DNA of 64,000 nt. Source: Streptococcus pseudopneumoniae (GTDB lineage Bacteria; Bacillota; Bacilli; Lactobacillales; Streptococcaceae). The DNA is taken from positions 1-64,000 of the forward strand of contig NZ_JUQX01000037.1 of NCBI RefSeq assembly GCF_001074565.1. Direction: 5' to 3'. Shown here one piece after another: positions 9,668-18,504 of the stretch. A model generated the notes under the pieces. The model was not told the origin of the DNA and searched no databases. It was given only the letters and a program-made list of their open reading frames with translations. Positions within the stretch are counted from its first letter, which is position 1. Each line of letters starts with the position of its first letter. The position numbers and the translations under genes are program-made.

Positions 9668-10867
9668 CTATTTGTAAGCTAAGGCACGTTTGAAGCTTTT
9701 CCATAGACCTAAGTCATCTGTCTGAAGGACTAGGCTGGCATACATGCGTCCGATAAAGGCTGTTGCAGTCACTGCAAAAACGACTGTAATCCCTAGTGAA
9801 ATCCAAGCTTCTAAATCACTTGCATAACCATTGATGGCTCTAAATGGCATAAAGAAGGTTGAAATAAAGGGAATATAAGACCCAATTTTCAAAACCAAAT
9901 TGTCTCCTGCAGCACCTAGAGAAGTCACACCGACAAATCCTGCGATAATCAAGATCATCAATGGCGACAAGGCCTTTCCTGAATCCTCAGGGCGAGAAAC
10001 CATAGAGCCTAGAAAGGCTGCTAAAACAACGTACATAAAGAGGCTAACCAAGACAAACAATAAGGTATTGAGCGAGAAGGCCTCTCCTATATGGTTTAAA
10101 ATACCAGATTGTGCCAAGATTGGTAGGTCTTTAAAGAGCAGAATGGCAGCCAGTCCACCCACGACGTAAATGCCAATATGAGTCAAAATCACAAGAAGTA
10201 GAGCCAGCATACGAGCGTAGAAATAATGACTTGCTCGGATACTAGAGAAGACCACCTCCATGATTTTGGTTCCTTTCTCGCTAGCTACTTCCTGAGCAGT
10301 GACACTAGCATAGGTAATCAAAATCATATAAAGGAAGAAACCAAGCCCTGCGGCCGCAATGGTTTGGACCATCTTTTTGTTTTCCTTAGATTCGTCAATC
10401 TTCTCAGTAAAGTCAACAGTTTGAGCCAGGCGTTTTTCCTGCTCTTGGGACAAATTAGCCGCCGAGCGATTGAGTTGGTATTGCAGTTCGTTGAGCTTAT
10501 TGGTTACTGCTAGCTTGATGCCTGTTTCAAGTGAAGTTTCACCATGGTAAACGGCTTTGATGACACTATCCTCTTGATCAATGGATAGGTAACCCTTGAT
10601 TTTTTCATCCTTGATAGCAGCTTGGGCACTAGCTTCATCCTTATAATCAAAGTTGATACCATTGGTACCCTTGAGCCCTTCTTCCACAGATGGTACAGTT
10701 GTTACTACTGCTATCTTGCTATTCTTGGCCATAGAAGACCCTTGGAGAAAGCCGATTCCTACAGATAAGGCTAAAAAGAGGAACGGCGAAATCACCATAA
10801 AGAAGAAACTCCATGACTTAACATGTCGAAGATAGGTTTCCTTCATTACAACCCACATATTTCTCAT
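9668..10867 (-). CDS. ABC-2 type exporter permease (NatB-like)
   Basis: This 399-residue membrane protein has a first span at about 19-40, a large extracytoplasmic domain (about 42-170), then five or six clustered spans to the C-terminus. This is the classic layout of the ABC-2 (NatB/YhaP) exporter family, and VASEKGTKIMEVVFSSI near residue 195 is a typical coupling-region motif. It overlaps the ATPase gene upstream by 4 nt. Substrate is unknown: sodium, a drug, or a peptide are all possible for this family. Confidence 0.9.
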   Translation of the reverse strand: MRNMWVVMKETYLRHVKSWSFFFMVISPFLFLALSVGIGFLQGSSMAKNSKIAVVTTVPSVEEGLKGTNGINFDYKDEASAQAAIKDEKIKGYLSIDQEDSVIKAVYHGETSLETGIKLAVTNKLNELQYQLNRSAANLSQEQEKRLAQTVDFTEKIDESKENKKMVQTIAAAGLGFFLYMILITYASVTAQEVASEKGTKIMEVVFSSIRASHYFYARMLALLLVILTHIGIYVVGGLAAILLFKDLPILAQSGILNHIGEAFSLNTLLFVLVSLFMYVVLAAFLGSMVSRPEDSGKALSPLMILIIAGFVGVTSLGAAGDNLVLKIGSYIPFISTFFMPFRAINGYASDLEAWISLGITVVFAVTATAFIGRMYASLVLQTDDLGLWKSFKRALAYK

Positions 10868-11757
10868 ACTTCCACCCCTGATTCTAGTTTAAAGATTTCA
10901 TCGATTGTTGGAGCTTGTTGGTCAAAGGTCGCGATGTATTGACCTTGAGTGAGGATTGGGAAGAGTTCCCTTCCAGCGCTCTCATCATCTAGGATCAATT
11001 TCCAACTGCCTTGCTTGGTCAAGCTCACCTGTTTGACATGAGGAAGATTTTCCAATTCTTCCTTGCTTCGTTCACTTGAAACAAAGAGACGCGTTTTCCC
11101 GTATTGATTGCGAACTTCTTGGACCGGTCCATGCAAGACTACACGCCCATCTCGAATCATGAGAATATCATCGCAAAGCTCCTCGACATTGGTCATGACA
11201 TGGTCTGAAAAGATAATGGTCGCACCACGCTCTTTTTCTTTTAAGATGACCTGCTTGAGCAGTTCAGTATTGACTGGATCCAGTCCACTAAAAGGCTCAT
11301 CCAGGATAATCAAGTCTGGTTCATGGATTAGAGTAATAATCAGTTGGATTTTCTGCTGATTCCCTTTTGAGAGACTCTTGATTTTGTCGGTCAACTTGCC
11401 CTTCACTTCCAATTTTTCCATCCATTGAGGGAGTTTTTCCTTGACCTCCTTGGCATCCATGCCTTTCAGAGTCGCCAAGTAGCGAACTTGTTCAAGGACT
11501 GTCAGCTTGGGCATGAGGCTGCGTTCCTCAGGCAGATAGCCAATCCGAGCATAGGTTTCCTGACGAATCTCCTGCCCATCCAGACTGATCTCTCCTTGAT
11601 ACTCTAAAAATTTCAACATACTGTGGAAAATCGTTGTTTTCCCAGCACCATTTTTTCCGACCAGCCCTAGAATTCGTCCTGGACTTGCCTGAAAATCGAC
11701 ACCAAACAAGACTTGCTTGGAACCGAAACTTTTCTCTAGATTTCTTACTTCTAGCAT
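10864..11757 (-). CDS. ABC exporter ATP-binding protein (NatA-like)
   Basis: This 297-residue nucleotide-binding subunit has a Walker A GKNGAGKTT (about residue 34), a signature LSKGNQQ (about 129), a Walker B LIILDEPFSGLDP (about 150) and a switch His in SDHVMTNVEEL. The C-terminal 80 residues are the extra domain seen in NatA/YhaQ-type proteins. It is the first gene of a two-gene operon with the permease. GGAGG precedes the ATG. Confidence 0.92.
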   Translation of the reverse strand: MLEVRNLEKSFGSKQVLFGVDFQASPGRILGLVGKNGAGKTTIFHSMLKFLEYQGEISLDGQEIRQETYARIGYLPEERSLMPKLTVLEQVRYLATLKGMDAKEVKEKLPQWMEKLEVKGKLTDKIKSLSKGNQQKIQLIITLIHEPDLIILDEPFSGLDPVNTELLKQVILKEKERGATIIFSDHVMTNVEELCDDILMIRDGRVVLHGPVQEVRNQYGKTRLFVSSERSKEELENLPHVKQVSLTKQGSWKLILDDESAGRELFPILTQGQYIATFDQQAPTIDEIFKLESGVEV

Positions 11758-11784
11758 CTTCCACCTCCGAAATATGTTGCACTT

Positions 11785-11813
11785 ATTATACTCCTTTTTG
11801 ACAGCCTTTACAA
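11785..11813 (-). promoter_or_regulatory. Promoter of the ABC exporter operon
   Basis: On the minus strand TTGTAA (11808-11813) and TATAAT (11785-11790) are 17 bp apart, about 28 nt before the ATPase start. Confidence 0.65.
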
Positions 11814-11978
11814 TAATTCGTATCCATTTTTATCGAGATTTTTATAGTAAAAACCTGCCAAATTTAAGGTTTTTTAAGCGCTCCAGTGATAGCTTTAGTT
11901 TAACCCATTAAAGACTATCCAGGAGGATTTTTTCCTCAACTGTCGCTTTTTATTCCTGAATGGGCATTTTAAGAATTT

Positions 11979-12004
11979 AAAAACCCACCCCGAAGGATGG
12001 ATTG
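11979..12004 (-). terminator. pheT terminator
   Basis: On the minus strand CCATCC-TTCG-GGGTGG forms a tetraloop hairpin followed by GTTTTT, a few nt after the pheT stop. Confidence 0.8.
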
Positions 12005-12009
12005 AAAAT

Positions 12010-14415
12010 TTAACGCACTTCTGCATGGACTTTTTCTTCGAGAGAAGTTTGGATTTTTTCCATGTAACGTGCGACTTCTTCGTCCGTTAAGCTATCTTCT
12101 GGATTTTGGAAGGTTAGGCTATAAGCCATTGACTTCATACCAACTCCCAGTTTCTCACCTGAGAAGACGTCAAAGAGTTTGATATCTGTCAATCGTTTCA
12201 CGCCGGCAGCTTGGATTGCATCTACAACTTCTTGATGGCTAATTTCTGCCTTGAGAAGAAGGGCAATATCACGGCTAACTGCTGGGAATTTCGTGATTTC
12301 CACAAATGGAGTAGCCGGTTGGAGGGCAGCTTCGATGGCTGAAAGGTTAAGTTCAGCTACATAAGTTTCTGGGATATCGTAAGCCTTGGCAGTGACTGGA
12401 TGCACTTGGCCAAGGAAACCAAGAACTTGGTCACCGAGTGAGATTACGGCTGTACGTCCCGGGTGAAGACTAGCGATTTCAGCTGTTGCTGTGTAGGTCA
12501 CTTGGAGTCCCAAACGAGCAAAGAGGGCTTCAAGGATTCCCTTAGCATAGAAGAAATCAACTGGAACTGCTGTTGTTTGGAAGTCTTTTTCTGCAACCAA
12601 GCCTGTCAAAGCAAGGGCAAAGCTGTTGATCTCGTTTGGTAGGTCTTCTTTGGGATTGCCTGTTTGTTCAAAAACTTTTCCAATCTCGTAAAGAGCCAAG
12701 TTTTTGTTCTTACGAGCTACGTTGTAGGCTACCGTATCCAAAATACCTGAGATCATATTTTGGCGGAGAACTGAACGTTCCACAGTCATTGACCACATGA
12801 GTTCTGTAAGGTTAGTTGGTTGAGCTGTAAACTCAACTGCTTTTTCAGGAGTAGTCAAAGCGTAGGTGATGATTTCTGTCAAACCCGCTCCTTCAGCGAT
12901 GGTACGAACTTGGCGACGAAGCTTTTGTGTAACTGTTAATTCACCGGCTGTCCCATCATCTTTTGGAAGACTGGTTGGCAAGCGGTCATAACCATAGATA
13001 CGAGCAATTTCTTCAAAGAGGTCTGCCTCGATAGTGATATCCCAACGACGACGTGGAACGCTAACTGTGAAGGCTTCTGCATTTCCAGAAAGACCAAAGC
13101 CAAGACGACGGAAGACATCTTCTATATCAGCATAGGAAAGTTCTGTACCAAGGACACGGTTAACGTCAGCAAGAGTAGAAGAAACTTCTACGTCTGATGT
13201 GTCAAGTTCCCCAGCTGAAACGATGCCCTTACGCACCGTCGCACCTGCAAGTTCCGCAATCATACTTGCTGCTGCATCAAGGGCTTCATTGACTGTTGCC
13301 ACATTGATGCCTTTTTCAAAGCGAGAAGATGACTCAGAACGAAGATTCAAGCGACCGCTAGTCTTACGGATAGATTTGCCATTGAAAACAGCAGCTTCAA
13401 GGACGACACGACTAGAATTTTCAGAGATTTCTGTTGCTTGACCGCCCATGACACCTGCAAGAGCTACTGGTTTGTCAGCCACAGTGATGACTAAGTCATT
13501 TGTTTCCAAGTCACGTTCTTCACCGTCCAAGGTCACCAATTTTTCACCAGCACGCGCTTCACGCACACGGATGTCAGTCCCTTCAAAGGTATCCAAGTCA
13601 AAGGCATGCATCGGTTGACCAAAGTAGAGCAGGATGTAGTTGGTTACGTCTACTACGTTATTGATGGGACGGATACCTTCGTTCATAAGAAGGTTTTGCA
13701 ACCATTGTGGACTTGGTGCGATGGTCACATTGTCCAAGATACGAGCTGCATAGTAAGGAGCCTTGTCTGTGTCAATATTGACAGAAAGAGCATCTGCTGC
13801 TACTTCGTTTGTTTCTGTTAGAGTAAATTCTTTAAAGTTAACTGCCTTGTCATAGATGGCTGCCACTTCGTGAGCAACCCCACGCATAGAAAGGGCATCC
13901 GCACGGTTTGGTGTGATAGAAAGTTCGATGATTTCATCATCCAAGTCTAGGTAAGAAAAGACTTCCTCACCTGGAACAGCATCTTCTGGCAAGATTTGGA
14001 TGCCATCTGCGAATTCCTTTGGTACAACGGAGTCAGAAATGCCCAACTCACCCAGTGAACAAATCATTCCGAGAGACTCAAGACCACGAATTTTTCCTTT
14101 TTTAATCTTGTAGTTGTCAGCGATGCGAGCTCCTGGAAGAGCCACCATGACCTTGATACCAGCACGCACATTTGGGGCACCACAGACGATTTGACGGGCT
14201 TCTTCTTCGCCAACGTTAACCTGACAAACATGGAGGTGAGTTTCTGGCACATCTTCGCAAGACAAGACCTCACCGACGACAATTTTTGAGAGACCGGCAG
14301 CTGGTGATTCAACACCCTCTACCTCTATCCCTGTGGTTGACATTTTTTCAGCCAACTCTTGTGATGGCACATCAATGTCCACCAACTCTTTTAACCATTT
14401 ATAAGATACTAACAT
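12010..14415 (-). CDS. pheT: Phenylalanine-tRNA ligase beta subunit
   Basis: At 801 residues this is full length for the bacterial beta subunit. An N-terminal EMAP/tRNA-binding domain (about 40-150) is followed by B3/B4 editing-type regions (about 210-390), a B5 domain (about 405-475), the catalytic-like core, and an anticodon-binding FDX-ACB domain (about 707-800, starting [17 protein letters not shown]). It partners PheS as an alpha2beta2 enzyme charging tRNA-Phe. A 131-nt gap without a gene separates it from pheS, where S. pneumoniae carries an acetyltransferase gene as far as I recall. Confidence 0.98.
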   Translation of the reverse strand: MLVSYKWLKELVDIDVPSQELAEKMSTTGIEVEGVESPAAGLSKIVVGEVLSCEDVPETHLHVCQVNVGEEEARQIVCGAPNVRAGIKVMVALPGARIADNYKIKKGKIRGLESLGMICSLGELGISDSVVPKEFADGIQILPEDAVPGEEVFSYLDLDDEIIELSITPNRADALSMRGVAHEVAAIYDKAVNFKEFTLTETNEVAADALSVNIDTDKAPYYAARILDNVTIAPSPQWLQNLLMNEGIRPINNVVDVTNYILLYFGQPMHAFDLDTFEGTDIRVREARAGEKLVTLDGEERDLETNDLVITVADKPVALAGVMGGQATEISENSSRVVLEAAVFNGKSIRKTSGRLNLRSESSSRFEKGINVATVNEALDAAASMIAELAGATVRKGIVSAGELDTSDVEVSSTLADVNRVLGTELSYADIEDVFRRLGFGLSGNAEAFTVSVPRRRWDITIEADLFEEIARIYGYDRLPTSLPKDDGTAGELTVTQKLRRQVRTIAEGAGLTEIITYALTTPEKAVEFTAQPTNLTELMWSMTVERSVLRQNMISGILDTVAYNVARKNKNLALYEIGKVFEQTGNPKEDLPNEINSFALALTGLVAEKDFQTTAVPVDFFYAKGILEALFARLGLQVTYTATAEIASLHPGRTAVISLGDQVLGFLGQVHPVTAKAYDIPETYVAELNLSAIEAALQPATPFVEITKFPAVSRDIALLLKAEISHQEVVDAIQAAGVKRLTDIKLFDVFSGEKLGVGMKSMAYSLTFQNPEDSLTDEEVARYMEKIQTSLEEKVHAEVR

Positions 14416-14546
14416 AATTCTGATTCTAAGATCCCACCAAATAAGATCTTTTCAATTCCTTTCTTTTTCTTCGAGTCAGTCATTTCTATTTCTAAACTAT
14501 GTAAAAACGAGAGCGACTGTATAGGACTGTGTTTCAGGTTTCAATC

Positions 14547-15593
14547 TTATTTAAACTGTTCTGAGAAGCGGACATCCCCTTGGTAGAATCCACGGATATC
14601 GTTGATTCCGTAACGGAGCATTGCTACACGCTCTTGACCAAGACCAAAGGCAAAACCAGAGTAAACCGTTGCATCAATACCACTCATCTCAAGGACACGT
14701 GGGTGAACCATACCGGCACCCATGATTTCGATCCAACCTGTTTTCTTACATACGTTACAGCCGTCTCCGCCACACTTGAAGCAGGAAACATCCACCTCAA
14801 CAGATGGCTCTGTGAATGGGAAGTAAGATGGACGCAGACGGATCTGACGCTCTTCCCCAAACATTTTTTGAACGATCAGTTGAAGCGTTCCTTGAAGATC
14901 CGCCATAGAAATGTTTTTCCCAACAACCAAGCCTTCGATTTGGTGGAATTGGTGACTGTGGGTCGCATCGTCTGTATCACGACGGAAAACACGCCCTGGT
15001 GAGATCATTTTCAAAGGACCTTTTGAAAAATCATGAGCATCCATAGCACGCGCCTGAACTGGAGACGTGTGGGTACGGAGTAAGATTTCTTCTGTGATAT
15101 AGAAAGTGTCCTGCATATCACGGGCTGGGTGGTCTTTTGGAAGGTTCATCCGCTCAAAGTTGTAGTAGTCTTTTTCAACTTCAAAACCATCCACGACTTG
15201 GTAACCCATACCGATGAAAATATCTTCGATTTCCTCACTGGTTTGTGTGAGAACGTGACGGTGACCAGTCGCAACTGGACGACCTGGAAGGGTTACATCG
15301 ATACTCTCACTGGCAAGTTGTGCTTCAACTTTCTTTTCTTCCAAGAGCTTTGCCGTTTCTTCGAAGGCAGCTGTCAAGACATCACGAGCTTCATTGACGT
15401 GTTTTCCGATGATTGGACGCATCTCAGCAGAGACATCCTTCATCCCTTTAAGAATTTCGGTAAGCGAACCTTTTTTACCTAGGACAGAGACACGCAAGTC
15501 TTGCATCTCCTTTTCATTTTCAGCAGTAATCTGCTTCAAGCTAGCCAGCGTTTCTTCGCGAAGCGCTTTTAATTGTTCTTCAATAGTTGACAT
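14547..15593 (-). CDS. pheS: Phenylalanine-tRNA ligase alpha subunit
   Basis: This 348-residue protein has the N-terminal coiled coil (about 1-90), the class II motifs around [12 protein letters not shown] and [20 protein letters not shown], and the C-terminal [18 protein letters not shown] motif 3. A CxxC...CxxC cluster ([12 protein letters not shown], about 273) is present as in many Firmicutes PheS. It is controlled by the T-box leader directly upstream. Confidence 0.98.
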   Translation of the reverse strand: MSTIEEQLKALREETLASLKQITAENEKEMQDLRVSVLGKKGSLTEILKGMKDVSAEMRPIIGKHVNEARDVLTAAFEETAKLLEEKKVEAQLASESIDVTLPGRPVATGHRHVLTQTSEEIEDIFIGMGYQVVDGFEVEKDYYNFERMNLPKDHPARDMQDTFYITEEILLRTHTSPVQARAMDAHDFSKGPLKMISPGRVFRRDTDDATHSHQFHQIEGLVVGKNISMADLQGTLQLIVQKMFGEERQIRLRPSYFPFTEPSVEVDVSCFKCGGDGCNVCKKTGWIEIMGAGMVHPRVLEMSGIDATVYSGFAFGLGQERVAMLRYGINDIRGFYQGDVRFSEQFK

Positions 15594-15617
15594 AATTCCT
15601 CCATCAGTCTCTCATAA

Positions 15618-15825
15618 GATAAAAAGAAAACCACATGCAAAAACTCCACTCGGAGCGTTGACACGCGGTACCATCCGTTTTCATCTGACAAGTCAGACCT
15701 TCATTTCTAAATCCATGCGCAAGTGAATTCACCCAGCTTTCATATAGAGAGCTTGCAGTCACGGCTCTCCTCCCTGATATACTTCCCTTGAGTTACTAGT
15801 CTTGCGGATTCCTATTCAATTACTA
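15618..15825 (-). promoter_or_regulatory. T-box riboswitch of pheST
   Basis: The minus-strand leader contains the T-box core TGGTACCGCG (15664-15673), which would bind the uncharged tRNA acceptor end, and a terminator with CTCC/GGAG stem and TTTTT (15638-15658). Upstream is a long stem I region including AGGGAGGAGAGCC. A UUC codon at 15725-15727, in the 3' half of stem I, is a candidate Phe specifier. Uncharged tRNA-Phe should favour the antiterminator and raise pheST expression. Confidence 0.88.
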
Positions 15826-15865
15826 CTTAGTTTATCAGATTTTTACCATTCTTGCAAGACCTATC

Positions 15866-16516
15866 TCACTTCTGTTTACCTTTAAATCGCCATTGGAATC
15901 GAAGCTTGTCATAGAAGGGAAATTCGATAAACAAGACTCCCAAGCCCACACAGAGACTGGCAAGGACGTCTGATGGATAGTGAACTCCCAGATAGACCCT
16001 TGACACCAGTACACTTACTAGGTAGAGACCTAGCACGATTTGCACGATTTTTCTCCAGACTGAATCTTTCATTCGTTGGCTGAGGATGACAATCAGAGTG
16101 CCTACCATCAAGGTTACAGCCAGAGAATGCCCGCTTGGGAAGGAAAATCCCTTCTCCTCTACCAAGTGTAAGATAGCTGGTCGTGGGCGCTGGTAAATAT
16201 TTTTAAAGGTCACAATCAAAAGACCGGCTAAGGCTAGATTGCCCGCCATGAAGTAGCTTTCTATCTTCCACTGCTTACGATAAAAGATCAAGGTTGCGAT
16301 GGCAACCCAGGTGATAATCACTGGGATATCAATCAAATGCGTAAGGGCACGGAACAAATCTGTCAAATAATCTGGCAAGTCCCCACGAAGAGCAGTCTGA
16401 ATCGGTTGATCAAAACCGACCAGCATTTCGGGGTAAAACTTGACCATATAGCCAAGAAGGACGAAAAGTAAAAGGGCAAAACTGCCCTTCATTAAAAATG
16501 TTTGTTTATCTCTCAT
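15866..16516 (-). CDS. PAP2-family membrane phosphatase
   Basis: This 216-residue protein has about six membrane spans and all three phosphatase motifs: KNIYQRPRP (about 105), PSGHS (about 127) and SRVYLGVHYPSD (about 172). The family removes phosphate from lipids such as undecaprenyl pyrophosphate or phosphatidic acid at the outer membrane face. It overlaps ribU by 11 nt, so it lies under the FMN riboswitch; the link to riboflavin is not obvious and may simply reflect co-transcription. The same gene pair occurs in S. pneumoniae. Confidence 0.92.
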   Translation of the reverse strand: MRDKQTFLMKGSFALLLFVLLGYMVKFYPEMLVGFDQPIQTALRGDLPDYLTDLFRALTHLIDIPVIITWVAIATLIFYRKQWKIESYFMAGNLALAGLLIVTFKNIYQRPRPAILHLVEEKGFSFPSGHSLAVTLMVGTLIVILSQRMKDSVWRKIVQIVLGLYLVSVLVSRVYLGVHYPSDVLASLCVGLGVLFIEFPFYDKLRFQWRFKGKQK

Positions 16517-17069
16517 AATGTTTTAAGGTTGGTTTCAAGAGGACGTATAACAACCAGAATGAAACGGCAAAGATGATACCTTCAATCAAGTTAAAAGGTA
16601 ATACCATAGTCATTAGGTAGTTGGAAAGTCCCATAATTTTTCCAATATCAAAGTTGGCAAACTTCGCGTACAAAGGAACAGCATAGACATAGTTGAGAAC
16701 CAACATAGCGGCAGTCAAGCCGACAGTTCCCGCTAGAGATGCTAGTAGGAAACGAAGGGTGCTGCGTTCCTTTTTCCAAATCAAACCAAAAGCGATAACA
16801 AAAACTCCCAAGGCTACGATATTCATTGGCAAGCCAATGTAAGTATTCACTCCCTGGCTATTGAGAAGCAACTTCAAGAGTGATCGCAGCAAGAGAATCC
16901 CGAGAGCAGCAGGCAAGTCCATGACCACCAAGCCCACAAGGACTGGCAAGATACTAAACTCGATCTTGAGGAAGGTCGCCGCTGGTAAGAGCGGAAAGTC
17001 AAAGTACATCAGCACAAATGAAATGGCTGATAAAATCGCAATGGTCGAAAGTCGACGTGTGTTTGTCAT
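16506..17069 (-). CDS. ribU: Riboflavin ECF transporter S component
   Basis: This 187-residue protein has about six spans with the RibU fold signatures: an early FDFPLLP segment, KIEFSILPVLVGLVVMDLPAA, and NYVYAVPLY. ATG 17069 is preferred because GGAGG sits 8 nt upstream; an earlier in-frame ATG overlaps that SD. RibU binds riboflavin and works with the shared EcfAA'T module, which is not in this window. Assignment is supported independently by the FMN riboswitch upstream. Confidence 0.93.
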   Translation of the reverse strand: MTNTRRLSTIAILSAISFVLMYFDFPLLPAATFLKIEFSILPVLVGLVVMDLPAALGILLLRSLLKLLLNSQGVNTYIGLPMNIVALGVFVIAFGLIWKKERSTLRFLLASLAGTVGLTAAMLVLNYVYAVPLYAKFANFDIGKIMGLSNYLMTMVLPFNLIEGIIFAVSFWLLYVLLKPTLKHYER

Positions 17070-17228
17070 AACAGGTTCCTCCAATTTTCTATAAAATCAG
17101 AAGAAGTTGGAAAGGATCCCTCTATCTATTCTCACTTTTTATATCCCAAAAGTTCCCCCTCACTCTTTTGAGCAAGCGGTTGCAATTTATCTATAAACTC
17201 ATCCGAACAGACAAAGCTATTCTTTCGT

Positions 17229-17561
17229 CTTCTCCCATCCAGACTATACTGTCGGTTGTGGAATCGCACCACATCAGCTTGCGCTCGCGGACTTCTTTAA
17301 GGGAAGGAAATAGATGTTTTTCTTTTAGACTAGGCGACAAGCTGTAGGCATAACTTACAGTTAGGCAAAACTTGTCAACAAAGTTTTAAAGGAAAAATTT
17401 TTCCTAATGATACTCAATGAAAATCAAAGAACAAACTAGGAAGCTAGCCGCAGGCTGTACTTGAGTACGGAAAGGCGAAGCTGACGTGGTTTGAATTGGA
17501 TTTTCGAAGAGTATTAAAGTCACCGCCGGTCGGGAATTACACCCAGCCCTGAAGACCCTTT
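17229..17561 (-). promoter_or_regulatory. FMN riboswitch (RFN element) interrupted by a BOX repeat
   Basis: The minus strand carries the 5' half (GTCTTCAGGGCTGGGTG, ATTCCCGACCGGCGGTGAC; 17520-17561) and 3' half (GTCCGCGAGC, GGTGCGATTCCAC, CCGACAGTATAGTCTGGATG, GAGAAGA; 17229-17292) of the RFN aptamer. They are separated by about 220 nt, far more than the usual variable arm. The arm is closed by GACTTTAA (17514-17521) with TTAAAGAAGTC (17290-17300). Inside it are a palindrome AGGAAAAATTTTTCCT and a 107-bp BOX element. No clear U-tailed terminator is seen between the aptamer and ribU, so the mode of control is unclear. Confidence 0.9.
17410..17516 (-). repeat. BOX element (boxA-boxC, no boxB), copy 1
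   Basis: This 107-bp sequence begins ATACTCAATGAAAATCAAAG and ends GATTTTCGAAGAGTATTA, near-inverted termini. It contains GGCGAAGCTGACGTGG, matching the boxA segment used in BOX-PCR, and CTAGGAAGCTAGCCGCAGGC from boxC. It is about 95 percent identical to copy 2 at 63063-63169. BOX elements are short mobilisable repeats of pneumococcus and close relatives. Confidence 0.93.
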
Positions 17562-17570
17562 AATCATAAC

Positions 17571-17599
17571 AAAAAACGCTTGCAAGTGCAAGCATTTTG
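17571..17599. terminator. trmL terminator
   Basis: ATGCTTGCACTTGCAAGCGTTTTTTG on the minus strand forms a 9-bp stem with a T tail right after the trmL stop. It lies between trmL and the ribU riboswitch and separates their transcripts. Confidence 0.75.
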
Positions 17600-17600
17600 T

Positions 17601-18104
17601 TTATTTCAATTTATCCGCTTCATAGGTGTGAACGAGTTCTAAACCAGCAAAATGTTGTTGACGAAGGGCTTCATAGACAATCATACAGACGGTATTAGAC
17701 ACATTGAGGCTACGAACATGCTCATCATTCATAGGAATACGGAGAGCTTTCTCTGGATGTTCACGCATAAAGTCCTCTGGCAATCCCTTATCCTCACGTC
17801 CGAAGAGAAAATACTGGTCTTCGTCAGTCGATAAATCCACCTCAGAATACACTTTCTCAGCAAATTTCGAAATCAGATAGACTTGTCCTTTCATCTGAGA
17901 CATAAAGTCTGCCAAGTTATCATAAAAATGAATCTCTAACTTATCCCAATAATCCAAACCTGCTCGCTTCATCTTCCGGTCATCAATGGGGAAACCCATC
18001 GGTTTGATGATGTGGAGGGGAGAATTGGTCGCGGCGCAAGTACGCGCAATATTGCCAGTATTTTGTGGAATCTGAGGTTCAAATAAAACAATGTGATTTG
18101 TCAT
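17601..18104 (-). CDS. trmL: tRNA (cytidine(34)-2'-O)-methyltransferase
   Basis: At 167 residues this is a minimal SPOUT methylase with the trefoil-knot motifs [28 protein letters not shown] and [18 protein letters not shown]. TrmL methylates the wobble nucleotide of tRNA-Leu. ATG 18104 is chosen for the SD AAGGAAG 6 nt upstream and because the family starts just before NHIVLFEP; an earlier in-frame ATG has no support. It is preceded by a structured leader with a terminator hairpin. Confidence 0.95.
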   Translation of the reverse strand: MTNHIVLFEPQIPQNTGNIARTCAATNSPLHIIKPMGFPIDDRKMKRAGLDYWDKLEIHFYDNLADFMSQMKGQVYLISKFAEKVYSEVDLSTDEDQYFLFGREDKGLPEDFMREHPEKALRIPMNDEHVRSLNVSNTVCMIVYEALRQQHFAGLELVHTYEADKLK

Positions 18105-18126
18105 AATTGGCTTCCTTTTATCATTG

Positions 18127-18175
18127 CAAAAAAATAGCCACACTGCCCGGAGTCAAGCTCAGCAAACAGCGTGGT
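18127..18175 (-). terminator. Terminator/attenuator hairpin in the trmL leader
   Basis: On the minus strand CCACGCTG pairs with CAGTGTGG (one G-U), followed by CTATTTTTTT, only about 22 nt before the trmL ATG. A terminator placed between promoter and start implies conditional read-through. Confidence 0.7.
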
Positions 18176-18241
18176 TAAGGCGTCGTTAACTTACCTCACA
18201 ACAGGTTTGAAGTAAATCAGCGAAACTACTTTCTTAGTATA
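18176..18241 (-). promoter_or_regulatory. trmL 5' leader with a motif shared with another leader
   Basis: The transcript should begin near 18229 with AAGAAAGTAGT and continue ATTTACTTCAAACCTGTTGTGAGG (18194-18235 region). A similar block follows the promoter of the CAP-protein gene (56477-56530). Upstream, TTGACA (18258-18263) and TATACT (18236-18241) are 16 bp apart. The function of the shared block is unknown. Confidence 0.5.
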
Positions 18242-18504
18242 ACACTTTCAGAACCAATGTCAATAGAAACGACTTGAATTTTTTACTTTTTTTAATGATA
18301 TTTTCATACTCGGACATTCACTTTCAGAATAGCCTTATTAAGAGAGTGAAATCACTTCATCCGAGAGACATTTTTATAGAAGATAAGCATATTTATCTTC
18401 AAAAACGTGAAAAAGTTCTTTCTTCCCGCAAAAATCGGCTTGGCAAGTGCATTTTTTGTTAAAAAAGGGTATGATAGTTACATCATGAAAAAGTAGGTTT
18501 TTAT
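18242..18504. promoter_or_regulatory. Divergent trmL/trkA intergenic region
   Basis: No gene is supported here. Besides the trmL -35 hexamer it holds a plus-strand TATGAT at 18469-18474 as the likely trkA -10. A short plus-strand frame exists but lacks an SD or similarity. Confidence 0.5.

Noticed and set aside
11863..11878. TTTAAG-GTTT-TTTAAG resembling a CiaR direct repeat, hinting at a csRNA
   Set aside because: The spacer is 4 nt and not 5, and no TATAAT follows at the expected distance, so a CiaR-driven small RNA is not supported.
17410..17516. First read as a RUP element because of its 107-bp size
   Set aside because: The GCTGACG boxA segment and boxC sequence identify it as a BOX element lacking boxB.
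18274..18462. Plus-strand 62-codon frame between trmL and trkA
   Set aside because: No SD, no similarity, and it overlaps the trkA upstream region.
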